A stretch of 8,239 nt of DNA from Candidatus Kaiserbacteria bacterium RIFCSPLOWO2_02_FULL_54_13 (lineage in GTDB: Bacteria; Patescibacteriota; Minisyncoccia; Phycocordibacterales; Phycocordibacteraceae). Positions 1 through 4,914 of this stretch are shown here, piece after piece. Every line of letters begins with the position of its first letter. Within the stretch, counting starts at the first letter, position 1. The stretch covers positions 6,114-14,352 of the forward strand of contig MFMI01000005.1 of assembly GCA_001783465.1 (NCBI GenBank), in the 5' to 3' direction. The notes beneath the pieces are model-generated. The model made no database searches. It saw nothing but the letters and a program-made list of their open reading frames with translations, and was not told where the DNA came from. A program made the translations under genes and the position numbers.

Positions 1-77
1 ATTTCGATCTCCGAACGCTCTATTTTGTACGTTTTTGGAACCTCAAAATTTTGCTGCTGGTTTGGTATATTTTCCAT
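1..77 (-). CDS. Start of an unrecognised protein (partial, runs off left edge)
   Basis: An open frame begins with ATG at 77-75 on the minus strand and stays open to the window edge, giving 25 residues that begin MENIPNQQQN and end in a charged stretch (KTYKIERSEIE). The start is supported by an extended -10 element (TGATACAAT, 92 down to 84) placed 6 bases before the ATG, and by GGTG just before the start. No signal peptide or membrane helix is visible in this short part, so it looks cytosolic so far. I do not recognise the family. The non-coding repeat-rich DNA on its upstream side fits a gene that begins its own transcription unit. Confidence 0.6.
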   Translation of the reverse strand, partial: MENIPNQQQNFEVPKTYKIERSEIE

Positions 78-83
78 CACCTT

Positions 84-92
84 ATTGTATCA
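84..92 (-). promoter_or_regulatory. Extended -10 promoter of the left-edge gene
   Basis: TGATACAAT reads on the minus strand and is followed by 6 bases and then the ATG at 77. Transcription would begin at or next to the start codon, giving a leaderless mRNA. The -35 region is weak (TTGATT about 15 bases upstream). Confidence 0.55.
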
Positions 93-114
93 AAATATGG
101 TAATAATCAAAAAT

Positions 115-198
115 CGCCCTTCGCCCTGCCGCCATTCCTTATTCAAAAAATCCTCCCCCGCCAAAAAAGAAAGTATGAGAGCGGCAGGGCGAAGGGCG
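115..198. repeat. Perfect 18-base inverted repeat with a 48-base loop
   Basis: CGCCCTTCGCCCTGCCGC at 115-132 is exactly complementary to 181-198. The 48 bases between them are A-rich and do not look coding. The open frames across this stretch have no recognisable protein family and a strongly skewed, repeat-like composition. It could be a relic of a palindromic mobile element or a structured RNA. The rest of 78-332 shows no gene. Confidence 0.6.
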
Positions 199-211
199 GC
201 CCCGCGCCGCG

Positions 212-236
212 CCCGCCGAAGTCAGACGAAGGCGGG
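212..236. repeat. GC-rich palindromic repeat (CCCGCC / GGCGGG)
   Basis: CCCGCC at 212-217 pairs with GGCGGG at 231-236 around a GAAGTCAGACGAA loop. It belongs to the same loose class of (T)CCGCC...GGCGG(A) palindromes found elsewhere in this window (3791-3818, 4545-4559, 4947-5001, 5035-5066). Confidence 0.55.
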
Positions 237-332
237 AGACGCGAGCGGGCGAGCACCGAGGCTCTGCGAGGTGTGAGAGAGTTAGTTGGCTGGGTGTTGG
301 GCAAAATAGGTTCTAGCGTGTTTTAATAGAGA

Positions 333-358
333 CACAAATGAGCGAAGCGAAATTTGTG
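333..358. repeat. Hairpin with GAGCGAAGCGA core, just 3' of tRNA-Arg
   Basis: CACAAAT (333-339) pairs with ATTTGTG (352-358) around a loop containing GAGCGAAGCGA. It touches the 3' end of the leftward tRNA-Arg gene by two bases. It could help 3' end formation, but no T-run follows on the minus strand, so it is not a classical intrinsic terminator. The same core recurs at 4520-4530. Confidence 0.5.
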
Positions 359-428
359 CCCCCAGCTGGAATCGAACCAACATCAACGGCTTAGAAGTCC
401 GCTACTTTATCCATTAAGCTATGGGGGC
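357..428 (-). tRNA. tRNA-Arg (anticodon UCU)
   Basis: The minus strand gives a 72-base class I tRNA. The acceptor GCCCCCA pairs with TGGGGGC, the discriminator is A, and the D-arm is GCTT/AAGT (one G-U). The anticodon loop is CTTCTAA, reading UCU for AGA. The T-arm is GTTGG, TTCGATT, CCAGC. The anticodon stem (GCGGA/GCCGT) has a G-U pair at its far end and an A-G mismatch next to the loop, which is slightly irregular. No CCA is encoded; the next bases are CAA. Its first 10 bases overlap the end of the GIY-YIG gene upstream on the same strand, so the two are probably made on one transcript that must be cut at the tRNA 5' end. Confidence 0.93.
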
Positions 429-676
429 GGTATAGAACTTTGCAATCTTTTTCTTAAATATTGTCTGCCGAAGCCTGTTTTCAATTGTTTTTCTTGTAGT
501 TGTGCATCCTTCTTAGACAGACAAGCCTCATAATACACGAGTCTCAGATTTTTTATTGTTCGGCCAGACAACGATGTACCGCTTGTGTGTTCCCTCATTC
601 TTCTCTTCAAATCAGCTGAGTAGCCAATATAAAATTTGTCGGCCTCTCTGCTGTATAACACATACACGTAGAACAT
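419..676 (-). CDS. Small GIY-YIG nuclease-domain protein
   Basis: This 85-residue protein is essentially one GIY-YIG domain of the UPF0213/YhbQ type. It has FYVYVLYS at residues 2-9, FYIGYS at 15-20, the Arg-rich segment DLKRRMREH at 22-30, LVYYEA at 46-51 and a final Lys/Arg-rich helix (EKQLKTGFGRQYLRKRL). Family members are single-domain nuclease-like proteins whose cellular role is mostly unknown. I chose Met at 676 because a TACAAT -10 element (689-684) lies 7 bases before it and because the family usually begins right at this point; ATG at 685 would add three residues but overlaps the -10. The stop codon (TAG, 421-419) lies inside tRNA-Arg and the last residues (IPPP) are read from the tRNA acceptor sequence. 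Compare the second GIY-YIG gene at 4565, which has the same relation to a tRNA. Confidence 0.88.
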   Translation of the reverse strand: MFYVYVLYSREADKFYIGYSADLKRRMREHTSGTSLSGRTIKNLRLVYYEACLSKKDAQLQEKQLKTGFGRQYLRKRLQSSIPPP

Positions 677-683
677 ACTCGCC

Positions 684-689
684 ATTGTA
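684..689 (-). promoter_or_regulatory. -10 element (TACAAT) of the GIY-YIG gene
   Basis: TACAAT lies on the minus strand 7 bases before the ATG at 676, so a leaderless transcript is likely. No convincing -35 is visible because the upstream DNA is palindromic repeat. Confidence 0.4.
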
Positions 690-697
690 CAGCGAAG

Positions 698-763
698 CCC
701 GCCAGCAGCTACGCAGCTGGGCGGGCCAGCCAAACCCGCCAGCAACTCCGTAGCTAAGCGGGT
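698..763. repeat. Two tandem copies of a 28-base imperfect palindrome
   Basis: Copies at 698-725 and 735-762 agree at 23 of 28 positions by eye. Both keep outer arms CCCGC/GCGGG and inner arms AGC/GCT, while the loop and the GG/AA next to the outer arm vary. They lie between the end of the pil block and the GIY-YIG start, where they could fold in transcripts of either. Confidence 0.7.
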
Positions 764-770
764 CCGCCTA

Positions 771-806
771 ATTGCGAAGCTATTGGCGGATTGCGAAGCT
801 ATTGGC
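771..806. repeat. 17-base tandem direct repeat
   Basis: ATTGCGAAGCTATTGGC occurs at 771-787 and again, identical, at 790-806. The second copy contains the stop codon of the last gene of the pil block (799-801), so the repeat has become part of that gene's end. Confidence 0.7.
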
Positions 807-1107
807 TGGGGTCGGGGTAGCGGTAAACGCCCGTCCTGTATTTCGCCTCCTCGGCGGCGCGACTCTCGAACACGGCGCGGACGGCGTTAAGCGAAGGGCT
901 GTCAAGGACTGCCGGCGTGCTGGCCGTCGAAGAGCCGATGACGCCTCCCTGCGCAATCGTGTCAAACGCCCATATATTCCATACCACGATGCCCGTTAAC
1001 GCTATCGCCGCGCACGCGAGCAACGCCAGCCAATCGCGCATCGGGTCAATGTGCGCGCCGGTATGCAGGCGTTTTAACAGCGAACCGGTTGAGTTGGATA
1101 TGTTCAT
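799..1107 (-). CDS. Small single-helix membrane protein, last gene of the pil block
   Basis: This 102-residue protein has a short basic N-terminal part, one membrane helix at about residues 26-47 (LALLACAAIALTGIVVWNIWAF), then a Gly/Ser/Thr linker and an outer-facing part of about 45 residues ending YRYPDPSQ. The ATG at 1107 overlaps the TGA of pilO as ATGA, which marks the start and suggests translational coupling; a longer upstream reading would lie inside pilO. Its place after PilM-PilN-PilO is where classical type IV pilus loci have PilP. However, PilP is a larger lipoprotein and there is no lipobox Cys here. I do not recognise the family. It may be a small inner-membrane partner of the PilN-PilO pair, inferred from context only. 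The end lies in a direct repeat. Confidence 0.75.
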   Translation of the reverse strand: MNISNSTGSLLKRLHTGAHIDPMRDWLALLACAAIALTGIVVWNIWAFDTIAQGGVIGSSTASTPAVLDSPSLNAVRAVFESRAAEEAKYRTGVYRYPDPSQ

Positions 1108-1667
1108 GGCGTAGTCTTCGGCACGCTTTTTTGATTTGTTGTGCTCGCCGTCGCGTTTGTCGGCGAAGAACCGACAGACAGTTTGACGCTTGCGTGCCAC
1201 ACATCCGCTTCGCCCTGCCCGAGAGAAAGCGAAGTCAGTGATACGGCATAGGGAGCATATTCTATGGCGCCGACGGTACGCATCACCGCGTCAAACGTCC
1301 CCGTAATGGAGATGCTGAACGTGAATGCCGAGCGCCCCTTCACCGCGGCATCCTTTGAAACTGAGAGGACGCTCACTGTTGCATTTCCCGAGCGCCCGCG
1401 CGCTTCAAGACTGTCAATGAACGCGACGACGCCGGTCTCTGGAACAAAATAGTCCTGTACAACAGCTTCATCGCCTGCAATCTCGGAGAGGGCCGCGCGG
1501 GCGGCTGATATGCGCATGGCTGATTCTCTCTTCGCATCAATCTGGCTCTGCAGGTCGGCGACGACAGCGCTCTTGGCTTTAACGACGGCATACCACATCC
1601 CGTACGCAACCACCGCAGAGACGCCGAGGGCTAACGCTATGACTGCGTGAATAATCGGGGTCCTCAT
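1104..1667 (-). CDS. pilO: PilO-like type IV pilus inner-membrane alignment protein
   Basis: This 187-residue protein has an N-terminal membrane helix (about 5-29), a helical stretch rich in Ala, Lys and Glu (about 30-66, likely coiled coil), then an alpha/beta domain and a Ser/Thr/Asn-rich tail. This is the layout of PilO, which pairs with PilN and links PilM in the cytoplasm to the outer parts of the pilus machine. Sequence likeness to classical PilO is low, and the call rests largely on topology, size and order after pilM and pilN. The start ATG (1667-1665) overlaps the pilN stop by four bases (ATGA), and its own stop overlaps the next gene in the same way, so the genes are translationally coupled. 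Confidence 0.75.
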   Translation of the reverse strand: MRTPIIHAVIALALGVSAVVAYGMWYAVVKAKSAVVADLQSQIDAKRESAMRISAARAALSEIAGDEAVVQDYFVPETGVVAFIDSLEARGRSGNATVSVLSVSKDAAVKGRSAFTFSISITGTFDAVMRTVGAIEYAPYAVSLTSLSLGQGEADVWHASVKLSVGSSPTNATASTTNQKSVPKTTP

Positions 1668-2218
1668 AGCGCGAGCGTTATGGTGATGGTAAATGCGATA
1701 TCAGAATCTTTTGCATATGCGGAAACGGGCAGGTCCGCCGAACGCGCGAAAGGAGCGTTTTGGAGCGTTGTCTGGTAGCTCCGGAGCGCGTCGCGCGTCT
1801 TTGCAGTGCCAGAGACAACGAGCGCGCCGGGCTTTTTGCCGGCGGCGGATGTATAAGAAAAATCGGAAAGGGCGATGCCAGGACGAGGGAGTGCGAGCAT
1901 CGTGCGAACGATGGCGCTCGCGGACGGCGCTTTCCCGAGCGCAATCAACGCCGCAGTATTTGTAGAGAGCACCGAGAGCCGCGTTGAGAGGTCTTTTTCT
2001 TCGGCAGAAGATATCGCTGACTTGCTGTTCGCGAGATAATCTTTTTTCGTATGCTCGTTCTTCGCGAGAAGTACGTATGACGGCAGGAGCAGTGCCGCGG
2101 CGATGAGTATGAGTGCGATACCCATAAACACAATGACGGTGATGAAGCGAGCGAGATAGCCGCGAGAGAGCGCGCGCTGACGCTCGGGAGGCAGGAGGTT
2201 GGTAAGTTCGTTATGCAT
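1664..2218 (-). CDS. pilN: PilN-like type IV pilus assembly protein
   Basis: This 184-residue protein begins with a short cytoplasmic tail containing NLLPPE (residues 7-12), the segment by which PilN family proteins dock onto PilM. One membrane helix follows (about 23-51), then a helical stretch (about 52-95), then a compact alpha/beta domain. PilN forms a heterodimer with PilO in the inner membrane and is part of the platform that supports pilus growth and retraction. The gene starts 8 bases before the pilM stop and ends in an ATGA overlap with pilO. The NLLP motif together with gene order makes this call stronger than that for pilO. Confidence 0.82.
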   Translation of the reverse strand: MHNELTNLLPPERQRALSRGYLARFITVIVFMGIALILIAAALLLPSYVLLAKNEHTKKDYLANSKSAISSAEEKDLSTRLSVLSTNTAALIALGKAPSASAIVRTMLALPRPGIALSDFSYTSAAGKKPGALVVSGTAKTRDALRSYQTTLQNAPFARSADLPVSAYAKDSDIAFTITITLAL

Positions 2219-3317
2219 ATCCGGTTACGACAGCGTCGTCGCGGAGCGCGAGGCCGATCGCGGTGGCATACGCGAGAGATTCGGTGTAATCGGGTGCCGG
2301 TACCCAGGCGTCGCGCGACGCAAAATTGGCGAACACGTCTCCGGTGCGTACCGGTATCTTGAGCGAACCTTCAAGGTATTCCGGGAGACCTCGTATTGAC
2401 GCGTTTCCGCCGGAGAGAATCGCCTGCGAGACCGGCTCATGCGCGCTGGTCGGGCTCGCTCTGCTCTGCCAATATTCAAGCCGGCGGGAGATCTCATCGC
2501 GGATGGCCGACACGGTGGAGAGCATCGCGGCCAGATAATCTTCATTCCCCGGCGCAGGGACGATGCCGTTCTCATATTTCACCTTGCGCGCCTCGGCCTC
2601 CGTAACGCCAAAATGCTTCTGTATGGCGAGAGTGAACGCATGCCCCCCTATGCCGATGGTCGTCGCGAAACGCGGTATGCGCTCGGCAACTATGGCCAGC
2701 TTCGTCGTCGTCTTTCCGACATCTATGATAAGCGTTGTAGAAGTGTCTCCCTTGGGGAGAAGCGCTCGCGCCATTGAAAATATTTCTCCCTCAAAAGCGC
2801 ACACCTCAATGCCCGCCTCATCAAATACCGAGAGCGTGTTGTCTACAATGCGTTTCGCGATGCCAATGCCAAGGATGGGAACATCTCCTCCGCTGGCTCC
2901 ATGCCCGACGTTAATGATGTCAAACCCCGTCTCTGTGGGAGGCAAGGGGACGAGCTCGTCAAGACGCTGTTCAACAGAAACGCTCCAATCAACTTTTCTG
3001 GAGCCCTGCGCCGTAGTCTCAAAGAGATACGCTTTTGACTCTGGTAGCGCCACGTTGGCCGAAGTAATACCGGTCGCCTTTGCGGCGGTCTTAAGCGCCT
3101 CCACAACCGCCGGACGGTCAATAATCTCGCCGTCGGTAAAAGCGCCCGGCTGTAACCGCGTCTCGGTATAATTCGCGAGGGTGAGACCGCGGATGCCTTC
3201 GGACAGTCTCACCGCCTTGACGCCGCTCGCGGAGAGGTCAATGCCAGAAAATGGGAACGCGAGGTAGCGCGGCGGAGCGAAGGCGGCGTGGAGACGTTCA
3301 CGGAGAGCGAGAGACAT
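2211..3317 (-). CDS. pilM: PilM, actin-like ATPase of type IV pilus assembly
   Basis: This 368-residue cytoplasmic protein has the actin/FtsA fold marks in order: the first phosphate loop with GIDLSASGVKAVRL (25-38), the second phosphate loop LIIDVGKTTTKLAIV (196-210), and the adenosine motif ILSGGNASIRGLPEYL (300-315). It also has the helical EYWQSR segment (281-286) typical before the last motif. The length fits the family. PilM binds ATP and recruits PilN through its N-terminal NLLP motif, and the gene next in line encodes exactly such a protein. The ATG at 3317 has an extended -10 (TGATATACT, 3332-3324) 6 bases upstream, so the pil block may have its own leaderless promoter even though the tRNA-binding gene ends only 12 bases before. 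No pilus motor or pilin gene is in the window. Confidence 0.92.
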   Translation of the reverse strand: MSLALRERLHAAFAPPRYLAFPFSGIDLSASGVKAVRLSEGIRGLTLANYTETRLQPGAFTDGEIIDRPAVVEALKTAAKATGITSANVALPESKAYLFETTAQGSRKVDWSVSVEQRLDELVPLPPTETGFDIINVGHGASGGDVPILGIGIAKRIVDNTLSVFDEAGIEVCAFEGEIFSMARALLPKGDTSTTLIIDVGKTTTKLAIVAERIPRFATTIGIGGHAFTLAIQKHFGVTEAEARKVKYENGIVPAPGNEDYLAAMLSTVSAIRDEISRRLEYWQSRASPTSAHEPVSQAILSGGNASIRGLPEYLEGSLKIPVRTGDVFANFASRDAWVPAPDYTESLAYATAIGLALRDDAVVTGYA

Positions 3318-3323
3318 GCTCCA

Positions 3324-3332
3324 AGTATATCA
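3324..3332 (-). promoter_or_regulatory. Extended -10 promoter of the pilM block
   Basis: TGATATACT on the minus strand is followed by 6 bases and the pilM ATG. The TGA of this element is at the same time the stop codon of the gene upstream. This would allow the pil genes to be transcribed apart from ruvX. The -35 region is poor. Confidence 0.5.
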
Positions 3333-3671
3333 GTGTGCGCTCGTGCCGGGAGGCACTTCTCTGTCCGGAGTGAGGAATGCGAATGATTCGTCCGAGCCGA
3401 CGGCAAAGAGCATCCCGTCGCTCTCAAGGCCGCGGATGGTGCGCGGTTCAAGATTAGTTACGAAGGCGAGCTGTCGGCCCACGAGCGATGCGGGTTCGCT
3501 CACGTACGCGGCTATGCCAGAAATAATCTGTCGCGGGCTCTCTTCTTCTCCAAAATAAACCTCGAGCCGCAGAAGCTTGTCCGTCTCGGGCACGCGTTCG
3601 GCGCTTCGTACCGTGCCGACCTTTACTTCTATCTTGCTGAATTCACCAATTGAGATGCGTTCCTTTTGCAT
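3330..3671 (-). CDS. Stand-alone tRNA-binding (EMAP-II/CsaA/MetG C-terminal type) OB-fold protein
   Basis: This 113-residue protein is one tRNA-binding OB domain from end to end. It has FSKIEVKVGTVRSAERVPETDKLLRLEV (11-38), RQIISGIAAYV (47-57), LVGRQLAFVTNLEPRTIRG (63-81) and ESDGMLFA (83-90). The same domain is found at the C-terminus of many methionyl-tRNA synthetases, in human EMAP-II and in the small protein CsaA. It binds tRNA without strong sequence choice. Here it is encoded apart from any synthetase, so it could be a split MetG C-terminal part acting in trans or a CsaA-like protein. The start is the first Met of the domain. It lies 16 bases after ruvX on the same strand, with a 12-base perfect palindrome (GCGCCTAGGCGC, 3684-3695) over the junction. 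Confidence 0.9.
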   Translation of the reverse strand: MQKERISIGEFSKIEVKVGTVRSAERVPETDKLLRLEVYFGEEESPRQIISGIAAYVSEPASLVGRQLAFVTNLEPRTIRGLESDGMLFAVGSDESFAFLTPDREVPPGTSAH

Positions 3672-3687
3672 GGCTAGAGCCTAGCGC

Positions 3688-4131
3688 CTAGGCGCCTTTC
3701 TGCCTAGTTAGATAGCTTGTGAGAATAAGCGCGGCGGCGGAGGCGTCAACATTTTTGTACGTCTTCGGAATACGGGACTTCCTTCCTTTTCCGCCGAAGG
3801 CTGGCCCGCCTTCGGCGGGTGTCGGTGTACGACGCGCCTCGGCACTCGTGAATCCCTCCCATTCGTAGAAGACTGGCACGCCACATCGCTCTGCCACCTC
3901 TTCTCCGAGCCCTTTGGCCCCTTTCGCGATTGGATTCTCTTTTCCTTCATAATTGAGCGAGTTGCCGACTACGAGGGCGCGCACGTCCTCCTTCGCCATA
4001 ATCGCACAAATGTGTTCAACCGCTTTTGATGTATTCGGGATGACCGTGTGCGGGAAGCCCATCGTGCCGCCCTCGTCCGAGAGGGCGAGGCCGATTTTTT
4101 TGCTCCCGTAATCCACGCCGAGATATCGCAT
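3688..4131 (-). CDS. ruvX: RuvX/YqgF family Holliday junction resolvase-like nuclease
   Basis: This 147-residue protein has the RNase H-like fold of the YqgF family: MRYLGVDYGSKKIGLALSDE at the N-terminus with catalytic-type Asp7, VVGNSLNYEG (54-63), FYEWEGFTSAEARR (88-101) with the central acidic residues, and NVDASAAALIL (127-137) with Asp129. Family members resolve Holliday junctions or process the 5' end of pre-16S rRNA. The Met at 4131 begins the fold directly and has a TACAAT -10 6 bases upstream; longer readings to 4230 cross the divergent promoter. Between Glu90 and Asp129 the protein has roughly 10 residues more than the E. coli protein (my estimate), and this is exactly where a perfect palindromic repeat (3791-3818) encodes EGGPAFGG-like residues. 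Confidence 0.9.
   Translation of the reverse strand: MRYLGVDYGSKKIGLALSDEGGTMGFPHTVIPNTSKAVEHICAIMAKEDVRALVVGNSLNYEGKENPIAKGAKGLGEEVAERCGVPVFYEWEGFTSAEARRTPTPAEGGPAFGGKGRKSRIPKTYKNVDASAAALILTSYLTRQKGA
3791..3818. repeat. Palindromic repeat element inside the ruvX coding frame
   Basis: CCGCCGAAGG (3791-3800) and CCTTCGGCGG (3809-3818) are perfect inverted copies around an 8-base loop. The element is read in frame as about ten residues (PAEGGPAFGG region, about 106-115 of RuvX), in the loop between the second and third catalytic motifs. Related palindromes occur between genes and in tRNA pieces in this window. Confidence 0.75.
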
Positions 4132-4137
4132 ATGATG

Positions 4138-4152
4138 ATTGTATGGTACAAT
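4138..4152. promoter_or_regulatory. Back-to-back divergent -10 elements (ATTGTA tgg TACAAT)
   Basis: Positions 4138-4143 are TACAAT on the minus strand, 6 bases before the ruvX ATG (4131). Positions 4147-4152 are TACAAT on the plus strand, preceded by TGG (extended -10), 7 bases before an ATG at 4160. Only three bases separate the two -10 boxes, so one melted region could serve both directions, and simultaneous use seems impossible. Confidence 0.6.
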
Positions 4153-4159
4153 GCGGCGC

Positions 4160-4432
4160 ATGTATACATACTTGCAAAATTTTCCGGCATTCAATTCCCC
4201 GTTTGCGCCTGGGTTTATGAACCTTTTCATTCCGGTGATACTCGTAGTAGCGCTCTGGACTATTGTTCTGAAGGGCTACGCTCTCTGGCACGCCGCTCGC
4301 GGTGGTCAGAAGTGGTGGTTTATCGCCCTCCTCGTTATCAACACGATTGGTATTCTTGAAATCGTGTACCTTATCTGGTTCCGTCCAGGTGCACGCAAGA
4401 CTGCGCCGGTGCCTTCATCACCGGCGCAGTAA
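4160..4432 (+). CDS. Small two-helix membrane protein, DUF5652-like
   Basis: This 90-residue protein has two membrane helices (about 20-40 and 53-75) joined by KGYALWHAARGGQKWW, with NTIGILEIVYLIWF in the second helix and a Pro/Ser-rich tail. The KG-ALW-AAR and NT-GILEI pattern is what I recall from the DUF5652 family, small integral membrane proteins with no known function that are common in Patescibacteria. The extended -10 at 4144-4152 puts transcription start at about the ATG at 4160, which favours this start. ATG at 4217 would give a shorter form that still has both helices. Its last ten codons form an 11-bp hairpin, and a tRNA-like sequence begins 5 bases after the stop. Confidence 0.8.
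   Translation: MYTYLQNFPAFNSPFAPGFMNLFIPVILVVALWTIVLKGYALWHAARGGQKWWFIALLVINTIGILEIVYLIWFRPGARKTAPVPSSPAQ
4401..4429 (+). terminator. Strong hairpin at the end of the DUF5652-like gene (no T-run)
   Basis: CTGCGCCGGTG (4401-4411) pairs perfectly with CACCGGCGCAG (4419-4429) around a 7-base loop, one base before the stop codon TAA. No T-tract follows, so it may be an mRNA 3' stabiliser or a processing barrier instead of an intrinsic terminator. The tRNA-like sequence begins 9 bases later. Confidence 0.45.
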
Positions 4433-4457
4433 TCAAAGGAAGGGTGGCAGAGTGGTC

Positions 4458-4488
4458 TCCCGCCAGAGGACGGGTTCGTCCTATGGCG
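4458..4488 (+). repeat. Palindromic element in the D-loop of the interrupted tRNA
   Basis: CGCCAGAGGAC (4461-4471) and GTCCTATGGCG (4478-4488) form a hairpin with one mismatch and a 6-base loop. Its reverse complement matches the T-loop element (5035-5066) at 24 of 27 aligned positions by eye, so the two are inverted copies of one element. Confidence 0.65.
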
Positions 4489-4502
4489 AAAATGCACCAG
4501 GT

Positions 4503-4559
4503 TTGTTCAATGAAGTAAGGAGCGAAGCGACTATACTGAATTAATCCGCCTCCGGCGGA
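4503..4559. repeat. Two small palindromes at the 5' end of the anticodon-loop insertion
   Basis: An imperfect inverted repeat (TTCA...TGAA, about 4507-4540) surrounds the GAGCGAAGCGA core at 4520-4530, as in the hairpin at 333-358. It is followed by TCCGCC-TCC-GGCGGA (4545-4559). A possible -10 (TATACT, 4532-4537) for the GIY-YIG gene lies between them. Confidence 0.5.
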
Positions 4560-4564
4560 AAAAC

Positions 4565-4843
4565 ATGGCAATAACGTATATTCTCTATAGTCAGAAAACG
4601 AATAAGTTCTATACTGGCTCGAGTCGAACTGATGCTACAAGCCGCTTGTTGGCGCACAATGCTGGCCATACACATTCGACAAAATCTGGGAGACCGTGGA
4701 AACTCATACATGAAGAATGGTGTACGGATTATACTGAAGCGCGCCGATGAGAAAACTTCTTAAAATCAGGAGCCGGTAGAAAATGGATTATTGAGAATTT
4801 TGGACCTTTAAAAAATTCCATGCAGGGCGGAGGGGTCGGATAG
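4565..4843 (+). pseudogene. GIY-YIG protein gene with one in-frame TGA
   Basis: The frame begins MAITYILYSQKTNKFYTGSS and shows the full GIY-YIG order of the UPF0213/YhbQ type: TYILYS (4-9), FYTGSS (15-20), SRLLAHNAG (26-34), the STKSGRPWKLIHEE segment (38-51) and YTEARR (56-61). A TGA follows at 4748-4750, after which the same frame carries on with ENFLKSGAGRKWIIENFG, the expected last helix. Relatives commonly have Arg at the place of the TGA, so a CGA to TGA change is the simplest cause. Without readthrough the product is 61 residues and lacks the last helix. The restored frame ends at TAG 4841-4843, inside tRNA-Ser(UGA), overlapping it by 15 bases. TGA is a normal stop in neighbouring genes, so recoding is unlikely. 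The whole gene lies inside the anticodon-loop insertion of the interrupted tRNA. Confidence 0.8.
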
Positions 4844-4913
4844 AGGTTTATTCCAGTGGACTTGAAATCCACCGTACCGCAAGGTACCGCGAGTTCGAAT
4901 CTCGCCCCCTCCG
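4829..4913 (+). tRNA. tRNA-Ser (anticodon UGA)
   Basis: This is a complete 85-base class II tRNA. The acceptor GGAGGGG pairs with CCCCTCC with discriminator G, as usual for Ser. It has a short D-arm (GGA/TCC) and an anticodon stem GTGGA/TCCAC with loop CTTGAAA, reading UGA for UCA codons. The long variable arm is GTACC-GCAA-GGTAC and the T-arm is GCGAG, TTCGAAT, CTCGC. The flanking bases extend the acceptor pairing further (GGC/GCC). CCC, not CCA, follows the discriminator. It begins inside the end of the GIY-YIG reading frame and lies within the large insertion of the other Ser-type tRNA. Confidence 0.93.
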
Positions 4914-4914
4914 C

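Noticed and set aside
25..326. Two short rightward open frames at the left edge
   Set aside because: They read through the AT-rich promoter region and the inverted repeat, give Arg/Ala-rich low-quality translations, and face the supported leftward gene start at 77.
677..745. Longer N-terminus for the first GIY-YIG protein
   Set aside because: The additional residues are translated from the palindromic repeats and the family begins at FYVYVLY.
2563..3171. Long rightward open frame (202 codons) across pilM
   Set aside because: It is antisense to pilM, whose actin-fold motifs are clear, and its own translation shows no family pattern.
4131..4230. Longer N-terminus for RuvX (start at 4230)
   Set aside because: The extra 33 residues cross the divergent promoter and the neighbouring gene, while the RuvX fold begins exactly at the Met at 4131.
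4565..4843. UGA recoding (UGA as Gly, as in Gracilibacteria/SR1)
   Set aside because: pilN, pilO and the tRNA-binding gene end at TGA with exact overlaps or spacing to the next gene, so TGA is a real stop here.
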